64,000 nt of DNA. It comes from Chitinophaga flava. Lineage in GTDB: Bacteria > Bacteroidota > Bacteroidia > Chitinophagales > Chitinophagaceae. The stretch lies in the NCBI RefSeq assembly GCF_003308995.1, contig NZ_QFFJ01000002.1, positions 1,364,001 through 1,428,000 of the forward strand, read 5' to 3'. Under the pieces are notes generated by a model, which searched no databases, had not been told where the DNA came from, and saw nothing but the letters and a program-made list of their open reading frames with translations. The position numbers and the translations under genes are program-made. This document shows, piece by piece, positions 18,936-27,383 of this stretch. How positions within the stretch are numbered: the first letter of the stretch is position 1; the number at the start of each line of letters is the position of its first letter.

Positions 18936-19760
18936 ATGAAAAAACAAATCCTCGCCGTAATTACCTGTCTGGCCGCAGGTGCCATGATTTCTTCCTGTAA
19001 CAAAAACAACACACAACAGGAATCCCAACCCAACCCCGTTTCTGACCAGGTGCTGGCACAAATTAAAGCCAATGGCTTTAGCACCGACAACGTTCGTAAA
19101 ACAGAAGATGGTTACCTGGTAGAAGGTGACATCCTGCTCACTGCTGATCAATTGAATGAAAAAGTTAGTACTCCTACGCTTCGCATCGCTAATAACGAAC
19201 AGTATCGCACCAACCAACTGGTGACAGCATTGCCCCGCGTGATCAAAGTAAAAGTATCTAATCTGGGTACTGCTTTCATCGCTGGTGCTGATACTGCCAT
19301 TGCACGTTACAACAGACTGGGGCTGCGTATTACTTTCCAGCGCATTACCAGTGGTACCGCCAACATCACGATTCAGGGCTTTAACCAGGGCCCCAGCGGT
19401 GGTTACATTACATTGGGCTCTTCCGGTTTCCCTACCAGCAGTGGAAGTCCTTATGGCACCATTAAGATGAATACTAACGCAGCTGCTTACGGTTCTAACC
19501 CTAATGTGCTTTACGTAGGTTCTGTAATCCAGCATGAAATTGGTCACTGTATCGGTATGCGTCATACTGACTACATGGATCGTTCTTATAGCTGCGGCGG
19601 TTCTGCTGTAAACGAAGGCGCTTCAACTGTAGGTGCTGTTCAAATCCCTGGTACTCCTTCCACTCCGGATGCAAATTCCTGGATGCTGGCCTGCTCCAAC
19701 GGTGGCAACCGTACATTTAATGCCAATGATGTCATTGCCTTAAATTATCTCTACCACTAA
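18936..19760 (+). CDS. Lipoprotein zinc metalloprotease of the HEIGH (M57) type
   Basis: The 274-residue protein has a lipoprotein signal peptide (ISSCNKNN, Cys21), so it is membrane-anchored outside the cytoplasm. The catalytic motif is the extended metzincin form HEIGHCIGMRH (His200, Glu201, His204, His210), followed by TDYMDR. This matches the dual-action HEIGH metallopeptidase family of Bacteroidota and myxobacteria. A region before it (AIARYNRLGLRITFQRI, IKMNTNAAAYG) resembles metzincin substrate strands. It is divergent from the S8 protease gene, suggesting related use in protein breakdown. Confidence 0.9.
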   Translation: MKKQILAVITCLAAGAMISSCNKNNTQQESQPNPVSDQVLAQIKANGFSTDNVRKTEDGYLVEGDILLTADQLNEKVSTPTLRIANNEQYRTNQLVTALPRVIKVKVSNLGTAFIAGADTAIARYNRLGLRITFQRITSGTANITIQGFNQGPSGGYITLGSSGFPTSSGSPYGTIKMNTNAAAYGSNPNVLYVGSVIQHEIGHCIGMRHTDYMDRSYSCGGSAVNEGASTVGAVQIPGTPSTPDANSWMLACSNGGNRTFNANDVIALNYLYH

Positions 19761-19778
19761 GGTTTTTCCCGATACATG

Positions 19779-19832
19779 AGCAAAGAGAGCATTGCGCGCA
19801 AAAAAGTTTTTTGCTGCGCTTTGCTCTCTTGC
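19779..19832. terminator. Long imperfect hairpin, probable bidirectional terminator
   Basis: GCAAAGAGAGCA at the left pairs with TGCTCTCTTGC at the right, and the inner GCGCGCAAAAAA pairs with TTTTTTGCTGCGC. The stem of roughly 25 bp has a few mismatches and a one-base apex. It lies between the convergent metalloprotease and kinase genes. Confidence 0.75.
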
Positions 19833-19902
19833 TTTCGCTGCTTGCCTGTATTTGCCAATTTTACTGCACTGTGTTATTTGCCCCACACATCCTGCTCACT
19901 GT

Positions 19903-20679
19903 CTAAATATAGAGGTCCAGTTTCACGGTGTATATGCCGTTGTCTGCTGCAGTATGCAACAGGTGCCGCTGCGGATACAGTTGCTGCAACCGTTCCCGTG
20001 TATGGCTGATATCTTCGGCTGTTTCACCGGATGATACTTCCTGCGAAAAAAGTTTGTTACTGCAATAAAAGTGGATGCCCTGCTCCGTAGTCTGAAGCTG
20101 TATCACAATGTCAGAAGTTTCCTGACTGCTGACACCATTCCGGAAAGCATTTTCCAGAAAAGGTAACAACAACATCGGAGCAATACATTTAAATCCCGGA
20201 TTGCCCGAAACGGAAAGCCTCACCCGCGTACGGGCGGAAAGCCTCAGCTGCTGCAGGTCTATATAATCATGTATACATTCTATTTCCCGCTGTAATAACA
20301 CAAAGTCACGATGTGTGTCTGTAGTGGCATACCGCATCATATTAGATAGCTTCAGTATGCTGGGTGCGGTATATTCATGCTGTAATATGGCTAGTGAATA
20401 AATGTTGTTGAGTGTATTAAACAGAAAGTGCGGATGCAGCTGTGATTTGAGAAATGACAGCTCTGCCGCCGCTTTTCCGGCTTTGAGATGTAAAGCATGC
20501 TCAGATGAGCGCCATCGCCGGCAGGTGATTTCAATGGCAAGACTCAACACAACAGACAACAGCACCGCCAGCACCTGGTTGTACCAGGCCTGCCCCCTGA
20601 CAAAGAGCAGCGGAAAGCTCATACATATAGCCCAGCCGGTTATATGCAACATTATGATCATCACTTTGGACCGGAGCAT
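19903..20679 (-). CDS. Orphan LytS-type (His_kinase family) sensor histidine kinase, short form
   Basis: Two hydrophobic segments (HITGWAICMSFPLLF and QVLAVLLSVVLSLAIEI) are followed by the phosphoacceptor motif LHPHFLFNTLNNIYSL (His about 82) and an N-box-like LPFLENAFRNG. These place it in the LytS/YehU kinase family, which usually has four or more membrane helices and about 340 residues. This one has about 258. The usual glycine-rich lid (GIGLxNVRxRL) reads AEDISHTRERL, so ATP binding may be altered. No LytTR response regulator is adjacent. The ATG at 20679 is preferred over the TTG at 20685. It is convergent with the M57-type gene. Confidence 0.85.
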   Translation of the reverse strand: MLRSKVMIIMLHITGWAICMSFPLLFVRGQAWYNQVLAVLLSVVLSLAIEITCRRWRSSEHALHLKAGKAAAELSFLKSQLHPHFLFNTLNNIYSLAILQHEYTAPSILKLSNMMRYATTDTHRDFVLLQREIECIHDYIDLQQLRLSARTRVRLSVSGNPGFKCIAPMLLLPFLENAFRNGVSSQETSDIVIQLQTTEQGIHFYCSNKLFSQEVSSGETAEDISHTRERLQQLYPQRHLLHTAADNGIYTVKLDLYI

Positions 20680-20851
20680 GCTCAACAGATATTCTGAAAT
20701 TGATATGAATTTGCGTCAAATCCATTGTATGGCCTACCATATCTCTATCAATTGCAGCTTTATATCGATGAATGATGAGAAACACAGGTTTATCTTTTCT
20801 GCCCTCCCTGAATTGTAGTAAATTGCCGGTTTTATAAAAAGAATATTAGAT

Positions 20852-23017
20852 ATGTTGCAACGAATCGTGAAGCCACTCGTGATGGCAGCACTCCTGCTGC
20901 TTTCCCAGCTGACTTATGCCACTGAAGGAATGTGGTTACCTCAATTGCTGTCCGGCCTTAATGAGAAAGAAATGAAGGGAATGGGGATGAAAATCAATGC
21001 CTCAGATATCTACAACATCAATAAGGGAAGCCTCAAAGACGCTATCGTTAGCTTTGGTGGCTTCTGTACCGCAGAAGTAATCTCTTCCCAGGGATTGCTG
21101 CTCACTAACCACCACTGCGGCTATGATGCTATCCAGAAGCATTCTTCTCTGCAGAATAACTTCCTTGAAAATGGTTTCTGGGCCAAAACTGCCGCGGAAG
21201 AACTGCCTAACCCAGGTCTTTTTGTCTCTTTTATCGTTCGGATCGATGATGTTACCAAAGCCGCCCTGCAGGACGTAAAACCTGGCATGAGTGAGCGTGA
21301 GCGTCAGTCAGCCATCGATAAACGTATCAACGAAATCAGACAGAATGCCAAAAAGGAATCCTGGCAGGAAACAATGGTGAAACCCTTCTTCGAAGGCAAC
21401 CAGTATTTCCTCTTTGTCACCGAAACCTATCGCGATGTACGCCTGGTGGGTGCTCCTCCTTCTTCCATCGGTAAGTTCGGCTCTGATACAGACAACTGGG
21501 TATGGCCCCGTCATACCGGCGACTTCTCTATGTTCCGCGTATATGCCGGCAAAGATGGCCGCCCCGCTCCTTATTCTCAGGACAACGTGCCACTGACACC
21601 CAAACACTTCCTGCCTATCTCCATGAAAGGTGTGAAACCCAACGATTTTACCATGGTGCTGGGCTTCCCTGGCCGCACTACTGAATACCTGCCTTCTGAG
21701 GCCGTAAAACAGACCGTACAGGTGCTGGATGCTGCCAAAGTAGAAATGCGTGATGCCGCCCTTAAAATCATGGATGGCTATATGCGTAAAGACGAACAGA
21801 TCAAAATTCAATACGCAGCCAAATACGCTTCTACCGCCAATGCCTGGAAAAAATGGCAGGGAGAGATGCTGGGTATCAAACAAAGCAATGGCATCAGCAA
21901 AAAACAACAGTACGAAGCTACCTACCGCCAGCTGCTTAATAGCAACACTACACTCAAACAACAATATGCCGGCGTGCTGGACACCCTCAATGCACTGTAC
22001 CGCCAGATACAGCCTTACGCCCAGACACGCGATTACTACAGCGAACTGGTAAAAAATGCAGAGATTTTCACTGCAGCTGACCGCCTGATAGATTTCCTCG
22101 CCGACGTACGTGAGAAAGGAGAGGGGCAATATGAATCACTGCGTCAGCAGTTCCTGGAGTCTATGCAGTCGTTTTATAAAAACTACAATGCCCGGGTAGA
22201 CCACGATGTATGTGCCAGCCTGCTGGAACTGTATGGTAAAGGTGTTCCCAAGCAATACGCCGGCGCTGAATATGCGCAGCTGTCCGCTGAAAGCAACAAT
22301 GATGGCCGCGCTCTGGCTGATAAAATATTTAACCTGTCTGGTCTTACTTCTCTGGATAAACTCAAGGCTTTTGTGCAGCAACCATATAATGCTGTTGTAG
22401 CGCAGATGTGGAAAGATCCGGCCACCCGTATGGCTATGGCTTTACGCAAAGGTTTTGTAGACAATGTCAGCAAACCACTCGCCGATTTGCAGAGCAATAT
22501 CAACCGTCTTCAGCGCACTTATATGCAATCGCAGATGGACGTAATGGGCAGTAAAAAACGTTTCTATCCGGATGCCAACAGTACGCTGCGCGTTACCTAC
22601 GGTAAAGTAGACGGCTACAGCCCCCGCGATGCCATCCACTATGATTTTTATACTTACCTCGATGGTGTAATGGAAAAATATGTGCCCGGCGATTATGAAT
22701 TTGATGTGCCGGCCAAACTCAGAGACCTGTACAAAAACAAAGACTATGGCCGTTATGGTGTTAACGGTAGAATGCCGGTATGTTTTATTGCCAGCAACCA
22801 CACCACCGGCGGTAACTCCGGTAGCCCGGCTCTCGATGCCAATGGTCATCTGATTGGTCTCAACTTCGACCGTACCTGGGAAGGCACTATGAGTGACATC
22901 AACTATGACCCATCTATCTGCCGTAACATCATGGTGGATATCCGCTATGTACTGTTTATTGTAGACAAATTTGCAGGTTGCACCAGACTGGTAGATGAAA
23001 TGAAATTAGTACCGTGA
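20852..23017 (+). CDS. S46 family dipeptidyl peptidase, predicted DPP11-like (Asp/Glu specific)
   Basis: Periplasmic exopeptidase removing dipeptides from oligopeptides, used to take up peptides as carbon source. It has 721 residues with a signal peptide to about residue 23. The chymotrypsin-type His lies in LLTNHHCGYDAIQ (about H88) and the Ser in TTGGNSGSPAL (about S656). The specificity position, 25 residues after the Ser and equivalent to residue 673 in the published DPP7/DPP11 comparison, is Ser within WEGTMSDI. DPP7 enzymes have Gly there and DPP11 enzymes Arg or Ser, so acidic P1 preference is inferred. It is transcribed alone, next to other protease genes. Confidence 0.93.
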   Translation: MLQRIVKPLVMAALLLLSQLTYATEGMWLPQLLSGLNEKEMKGMGMKINASDIYNINKGSLKDAIVSFGGFCTAEVISSQGLLLTNHHCGYDAIQKHSSLQNNFLENGFWAKTAAEELPNPGLFVSFIVRIDDVTKAALQDVKPGMSERERQSAIDKRINEIRQNAKKESWQETMVKPFFEGNQYFLFVTETYRDVRLVGAPPSSIGKFGSDTDNWVWPRHTGDFSMFRVYAGKDGRPAPYSQDNVPLTPKHFLPISMKGVKPNDFTMVLGFPGRTTEYLPSEAVKQTVQVLDAAKVEMRDAALKIMDGYMRKDEQIKIQYAAKYASTANAWKKWQGEMLGIKQSNGISKKQQYEATYRQLLNSNTTLKQQYAGVLDTLNALYRQIQPYAQTRDYYSELVKNAEIFTAADRLIDFLADVREKGEGQYESLRQQFLESMQSFYKNYNARVDHDVCASLLELYGKGVPKQYAGAEYAQLSAESNNDGRALADKIFNLSGLTSLDKLKAFVQQPYNAVVAQMWKDPATRMAMALRKGFVDNVSKPLADLQSNINRLQRTYMQSQMDVMGSKKRFYPDANSTLRVTYGKVDGYSPRDAIHYDFYTYLDGVMEKYVPGDYEFDVPAKLRDLYKNKDYGRYGVNGRMPVCFIASNHTTGGNSGSPALDANGHLIGLNFDRTWEGTMSDINYDPSICRNIMVDIRYVLFIVDKFAGCTRLVDEMKLVP

Positions 23018-23055
23018 TGAAGGTGATGTAACTGATGCTCCTGATAAATGGAGAT

Positions 23056-23101
23056 AAAAGCGAAGGGCTCATGAATTAAAGTTCATGGGCCCTTCGCTTT
23101 T
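23056..23101. terminator. 20-bp stem bidirectional terminator
   Basis: AAAAGCGAAGGGCTCATGAA (23056-23075) pairs with 23082-23101 with one G-T mismatch, loop TTAAAG and A/T tracts on both flanks. It separates the convergent S46 and methyltransferase genes. Confidence 0.92.
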
Positions 23102-23169
23102 ATTCGCTTAATCACCAAAATAAAATCTTCGCTTTATTCGCTCCAATCACCAAATAAAATCTTCGCTTA
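23101..23169. repeat. Tandem duplication of a 34-bp intergenic unit derived from the terminator flank
   Basis: Two near-identical copies of TATTCGCT-AATCACCAAA-TAAAATCTTCGCTT (23101-23134 and 23135-23168) differ by a 2-for-1 base change and one A. They lie between the terminator stem and a distal arm (TTATCAGGAGCATCAG, about 23167-23182) that is complementary to CTGATGCTCCTGATAA at 23032-23047. Confidence 0.7.
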
Positions 23170-23193
23170 TCAGGAGCATCAGCATCATCAGCA

Positions 23194-24090
23194 TTAATCA
23201 ACGTTGCATTCGTATACTATCGAACTGCACCTATCCACGTTTTTCAGTCCTTTCCGGTAAGATCGGAAGCCATGGAAGAAGCCAGCAAAGAGGCGGCTTT
23301 TACCGGTTTTATATTTTTCACTCAGCAGACTCACATAAAAACCGTCAAATACCATCGGGTGTTTTTTGATCAGTTTGATGTTGTGCTGGGCCAGCAGTTG
23401 TGCCATGGAATCTGGTGAGAAATGGTACAGATGGCGGGGCACATCGTAGGCAGCCCAGTATTCACCATAATGCGTTGCATCGGAGGAGGTGTAGTTGGGA
23501 ACTGCAATCAGCAAGGCGCCTCCGGGTTTCAGCAGCTGACGGATACGGTCCAGGTAACGGTGCAGCTCATGAACATGTTCGAGCACATGCCACATGGTGA
23601 TAGCATCGTATTGTTTTTCCGGCAGCGTGAAAAGCTGATCGATTGGAAGCGGTGTGATGTTGTAGAGTGTCTGTGCATTATGGCGGGCATTTTCATCCGG
23701 TTCGAGGCCGGTAATGGTCCAGCCGCCTGTCTGCATATAATGAAGGAAAGCGCCGGTACCACAGCCGATGTCCAACAGGTTGCCCTGTTTGATGCGGGCT
23801 GCAGAGCGTACCCAGTTTTGTTTGGAACGCAACGTGATTTTACGGACACTGTGATAGAGGCGATTGATCAGTCCTTGTTTGGTTTCAGAATGGGAGATGT
23901 ATTCTTCAGATTGATAATACCGGCCTATGTTGGCATTGTCCGGCACGTGCTGAGTAAAACGGCCGCCACAGCCTCCGCAATGAAATATGGGAAATGTTTC
24001 TTTAGATACAGTATAGTCTTTAGCGGAGAGTGCTTCGTGTATTTGTGAGGAACCACAAAGCGGACAGCTATTGTAATAGATCAAGTTCAA
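23194..24090 (-). CDS. Class I SAM-dependent methyltransferase with N-terminal Cys4 zinc-ribbon
   Basis: The protein has 298 residues. Residues 1-45 contain CPLC (Cys9, Cys12) and CGGCGG (Cys38, Cys41), a putative zinc ribbon. The Rossmann methyltransferase core follows: motif I LLDIGCGTGAFLHYM, acidic residue of motif II in ITGLEPDENA, MWHVLEHVHE and LLKPGGALLIAVPNY. This architecture is typical of Bacteroidota methyltransferases near sugar or polysaccharide genes, but no such cluster is present here. The substrate is unknown. The gene is convergent with the S46 peptidase and downstream of the mutase gene on the same strand (110 bp gap holding a repeat). Confidence 0.88.
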   Translation of the reverse strand: MNLIYYNSCPLCGSSQIHEALSAKDYTVSKETFPIFHCGGCGGRFTQHVPDNANIGRYYQSEEYISHSETKQGLINRLYHSVRKITLRSKQNWVRSAARIKQGNLLDIGCGTGAFLHYMQTGGWTITGLEPDENARHNAQTLYNITPLPIDQLFTLPEKQYDAITMWHVLEHVHELHRYLDRIRQLLKPGGALLIAVPNYTSSDATHYGEYWAAYDVPRHLYHFSPDSMAQLLAQHNIKLIKKHPMVFDGFYVSLLSEKYKTGKSRLFAGFFHGFRSYRKGLKNVDRCSSIVYECNVD

Positions 24091-24132
24091 ATTTTTTTAG
24101 ACTCAAAAATATATAATTCAACTACGAATTGT

Positions 24133-24199
24133 CAATTACGAATTATGAATTAATGGAAAAATTATTCATTGGTCATTGATAACCCGTAATTCGTAATTG
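24133..24199. repeat. Interspersed ATTCGTAATTCG-type inverted repeat, copy 2
   Basis: Perfect 13-bp arms, CAATTACGAATTA (24133-24145) and TAATTCGTAATTG (24187-24199), with a 41-base AT-rich loop. The element ends one base before the mutase stop codon region (minus strand), so it forms the start of that gene's 3' UTR. Confidence 0.8.
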
Positions 24200-24200
24200 T

Positions 24201-25751
24201 TTAGGCATTGTATTCACCCCAAACATGACGAAGGGCATCTGCTATTTCACCCAGTGTACAATAGTTTTCCACTGCATCAATGACCAGCGGCATCAGGTTT
24301 TCGGTGGTTTGCGCCGCTGCGCTGATGCGTTGCAGGCATTGTTCAGCGACCTGGTTGTCACGGCGTGCGCGCAGGGCTTTTAGCCGGTCAGACTGCATCT
24401 GGCGTATGCTGTCATCAATGCGGAATACTTCCGGCGGCTGATTGTCTGCCGCAACAAATTTGTTGACACCAACAATGATTTTTTCATTGTTTTCCACTTC
24501 CTGCTGATATTTATAGGCGCTTCGCGCGATTTCATCCTGAATGAAACCTTGTTCTATCGCGCTGACAGCGCCACCCATTGCATCTATTTTGTGGATCAGC
24601 TCCCAGGCTTTGTTTTCTACTTCATTGGTCAGGGCTTCTACATAGTAGGAGCCTGCCAGCGGGTCAACCGTGTCGGCCACACCACTTTCATAACCAATGA
24701 TCTGCTGGGTACGCAGGGCGATACGGGCAGCCTCTTCTGTAGGGAGGGAGAGAGCTTCGTCGTATCCGTTGGTATGGAGTGACTGGGTACCGCCCATAGT
24801 AGCTGCCAGTGTTTGAACCGCCACACGTACAATATTGTTATGTGGCTGTTGGGCTGTCAATGTACTGCCACCTGTTTGTGTATGAAAACGCAGCATCTGT
24901 GCTTTCGGGTCGGTAGCACCCAGTTCCCGGGTGATGCTGGCCCACATACGGCGGGCAGCACGGAACTTGGCCACTTCTTCAAAGAGGTGGTTGTGTGCGT
25001 TGAAAAAGAAAGAAAGACGTTTGGCAAATACATTGATATCGAGTCCTTTTTCCAGCGCTGCTTTCAGATAGGCCTTACCGTTAGAAAGCGTGAATGCCAG
25101 TTCCTGTACGGCATTGGCGCCTGCTTCACGGATATGGTATCCGGAAATGGAAATGGTGTTCCACTTTGGTACTTCCCGGCTGCAAAAGTCGAAGATATCG
25201 GTGATGATGCGCATGGAAGGTTTGGGAGGATAGATGAAAGTGCCTCTGGCCGCGTATTCTTTCAGGATATCGTTTTGTATAGTGCCAGAGATCTTTTTCA
25301 GGTCAGCGCCCTGTTTTTTGGCAAGGGCGATATAGAGAGCCAGCAGTATAAAACCGGTGGCATTAATGGTCATGGAAGTAGAGATCTGTTCCAGGGAAAT
25401 ACCTTTGAAAAGAATTTCCATATCATCCAGCGAATCGATAGCTACACCTACTTTACCAACTTCTCCTTCAGACATGGCATGGTCTGAATCATAGCCTATC
25501 TGGGTAGGGAGGTCAAAAGCCACGCTGAGGCCCATCACGCCCTGGCTCAGGAGATAGTGGTATCTTTTGTTGGACTCTTCCGCCGTGCTGAAACCGGCAT
25601 ACTGCCGCATGGTCCATAGTTTGTCCCTGTACATCGTGGCGTGAATGCCGCGGGTAAACGGGAAGACGCCAGGCAGTTCATCCATCGCCACAGGCTGCGT
25701 ATACAGCGGTGCGATCCTGATGCCGGAGTCGGTTTGAATGATCTTTTCCAT
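24201..25751 (-). CDS. Methylmalonyl-CoA mutase family catalytic (TIM-barrel) subunit
   Basis: Adenosylcobalamin-dependent acyl-CoA mutase large domain, 516 residues, covering the substrate-binding barrel but without the C-terminal B12-binding Rossmann domain. Recognisable blocks are FPFTRGIHATMYR, WTMRQYAGFSTAEESN, GLSVAFDLPTQIGYDSD, SISGYHIREAGA and HNNIVRVAVQTLAA. Tyr in RQYAG and Arg in PSMRII agree with methylmalonyl-CoA rather than isobutyryl-CoA mutases, which have Phe and Gln at the corresponding places (family knowledge, alignment not run). The B12-binding subunit must be encoded elsewhere; none is in this window. The likely role is interconversion of succinyl-CoA and methylmalonyl-CoA. 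Confidence 0.9.
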   Translation of the reverse strand: MEKIIQTDSGIRIAPLYTQPVAMDELPGVFPFTRGIHATMYRDKLWTMRQYAGFSTAEESNKRYHYLLSQGVMGLSVAFDLPTQIGYDSDHAMSEGEVGKVGVAIDSLDDMEILFKGISLEQISTSMTINATGFILLALYIALAKKQGADLKKISGTIQNDILKEYAARGTFIYPPKPSMRIITDIFDFCSREVPKWNTISISGYHIREAGANAVQELAFTLSNGKAYLKAALEKGLDINVFAKRLSFFFNAHNHLFEEVAKFRAARRMWASITRELGATDPKAQMLRFHTQTGGSTLTAQQPHNNIVRVAVQTLAATMGGTQSLHTNGYDEALSLPTEEAARIALRTQQIIGYESGVADTVDPLAGSYYVEALTNEVENKAWELIHKIDAMGGAVSAIEQGFIQDEIARSAYKYQQEVENNEKIIVGVNKFVAADNQPPEVFRIDDSIRQMQSDRLKALRARRDNQVAEQCLQRISAAAQTTENLMPLVIDAVENYCTLGEIADALRHVWGEYNA

Positions 25752-25845
25752 GGTTATTGAACTAGCGTTGCAATGTTACATAATTATTATCGTACTTCGC
25801 CGCCGGGAAAAATATTGATAATTTGCAGTAAAGTTTGGCCCCGTT

Positions 25846-26754
25846 ATGATTATCTGGTCTTTATTATCTATTACTTTGGCCCTGGCCCTGTTTAGCTTGT
25901 ATCTGCTTTATCGCGCAGGCCATCGCCCGCTGGCCCGCTCCTATACTATCCTTTTGCTGGGGCTGTCGCTGGGAGTTTTCCTTTACCTCTATGGTACCTG
26001 GGTATACCTGTCTGTTTATACCAAATATGTTTTTGGTGTGTTACTGATGGTGATGCTAATCATGCTGCCTTTCGGCAGAAAAAAAGATACCACTTCACGA
26101 TTGCCCGTATGGAAGAGAAATGCTAACCTGCTGTTGTCAGGATTATTACTGATGATAACAGCACTTTATTTCACCGGCACTACGGGTACGCCGCATACGG
26201 TCAACCTGGCTTTTCCGCTTAAATCAGGACGGTATTTTGTGCTGCAGGGCGGCAAAGGACTTCCCACCAATGTCTTCCATTTCAGCCTGCGTGGCGCAAT
26301 ATACGCGATGGACATCGTAAAGATTGATGACCGCGGTACCCGCGGAGCCAGTGTCTTTTCCCACAAGCTCAGTGATTACTGGATTTTCAATGACACGGTA
26401 TATGCTCCTTGTGATGGCATTGTCAGGAGAGCCTATGGCGATAACCCCGATAATATCCCGCCCGCAATGGACAGGGGACCGAAAAACACCAATCAGGTAC
26501 TGCTGGAAGGAGCGGATTGTTATTTTTTTGCAGGACACCTCAAACGCCACAGCGTGGTAGTACATGAAGGACAGCATGTAAAACAGGGAGAGGCACTGGG
26601 TTGTGTCGGTAATTCCGGTTTCAGCACCGAACCTCACCTGCATATACAGGCCCACGAAAAAAAAGCAGGCGTGCCCTGGTATCAGGCCCCGCCTTTATAC
26701 ATGCTGTTTAATGGAAAAGGATACCTGCTGAACGAAGTGATCAGCGTAAGGTAA
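25846..26754 (+). CDS. Membrane-anchored M23 family (LytM-like) metallopeptidase
   Basis: The protein has 302 residues. About four hydrophobic helices fill residues 1-125 (IIWSLLSITLALALF, YTILLLGLSLGVFLY and so on). They are followed by a Zn-peptidase of the lysostaphin fold: first ligand His in FHFSLRGAIYAMDIV with Asp, then APCDGIV, NQVLLEGADCYFFAGHLK, GNSGFSTEPHLHIQAH with the HxH pair. It probably acts on peptidoglycan cross-bridges, though the combination of a polytopic N terminus and an M23 domain is less usual than soluble forms. The stop codon abuts the stop of the convergent downstream gene. Confidence 0.85.
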   Translation: MIIWSLLSITLALALFSLYLLYRAGHRPLARSYTILLLGLSLGVFLYLYGTWVYLSVYTKYVFGVLLMVMLIMLPFGRKKDTTSRLPVWKRNANLLLSGLLLMITALYFTGTTGTPHTVNLAFPLKSGRYFVLQGGKGLPTNVFHFSLRGAIYAMDIVKIDDRGTRGASVFSHKLSDYWIFNDTVYAPCDGIVRRAYGDNPDNIPPAMDRGPKNTNQVLLEGADCYFFAGHLKRHSVVVHEGQHVKQGEALGCVGNSGFSTEPHLHIQAHEKKAGVPWYQAPPLYMLFNGKGYLLNEVISVR

Positions 26755-27273
26755 TTATCTCATCAGTTTCTTGGCTTCTGTATTGATGATCTGGGCTGTC
26801 AGCTCAGCCGGAGATTCGCCGGCCTGCATAAATACTTCCAGCAGCTGACGGTTGAGCTCAAGTGCTGGTGCCTCTGGTGGTAACTGAATCGCTACCTGAT
26901 TGATAACGGAGATGGTTTGTTCTTTCAGCGTTTTTACCGCTTCCCAGGTCATGGTAGATACGTAGATCTGCTGGGTGATATTGTGCTCATATTCCGTTTT
27001 GATGCTCTGTACCATGGATATCTGCATGTCCACGGCGCTGATGCCTGGCTGGTAGATGCGTCCTATCAGGCTTTGCGGCGTAATACGGTCTACATACAGC
27101 GCAAGTCTTTCATAAGCCTGTAATTGAAGTGGTAACACGGCCTGGTTTACAGGAGCAGGTTTGTCTTCTGCAGGTGCTTCCTTCTTTTTCTTGAACAAAT
27201 CACGGACGGTCATGTATACAACGGCACAGGCGCCGATGGCAAGTGCCAGATACAATAGCTGTTGGGAATTCAT
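26755..27273 (-). CDS. Conserved Bacteroidota membrane-anchored protein (DUF7935-like)
   Basis: The 172-residue protein has one N-terminal membrane helix (LLYLALAIGACAVVYMTV), a basic stop-transfer (RDLFKKKK), a short Pro/Ala linker and a helical cytoplasmic domain. The pattern LQAYERLALYVDRITP and IKTEYEHNITQQIYVS resembles the Bacteroidota family I know as DUF7935; no function is known. The gene starts just downstream of the aminotransferase gene (same strand, about 110 bp with a repeat between). Its stop codon touches that of the convergent M23 gene. Confidence 0.75.
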   Translation of the reverse strand: MNSQQLLYLALAIGACAVVYMTVRDLFKKKKEAPAEDKPAPVNQAVLPLQLQAYERLALYVDRITPQSLIGRIYQPGISAVDMQISMVQSIKTEYEHNITQQIYVSTMTWEAVKTLKEQTISVINQVAIQLPPEAPALELNRQLLEVFMQAGESPAELTAQIINTEAKKLMR

Positions 27274-27322
27274 CTTATCGGAACGTTTTGAAGCGCAAAT
27301 GTATATAAAATAAATTTATTAT

Positions 27323-27378
27323 GATTTACGAATTACGAATGAAGTAGCAATGATCCACGCCATTCGTAATTCGTAATC
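27323..27378. repeat. Interspersed ATTCGTAATTCG-type inverted repeat, copy 3
   Basis: Left arm GATTTACGAATTACGAATG (27323-27341) pairs with CATTCGTAATTCGTAATC (27361-27378) around a 19-base loop. It lies 5 bp beyond the aminotransferase stop codon on the minus strand. Confidence 0.8.
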
Positions 27379-27383
27379 CGTAA

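Noticed and set aside
19776..20034. Short Cys-rich plus-strand frames after the metalloprotease gene
   Set aside because: They are formed by the long terminator hairpin and the antisense of the kinase gene end.
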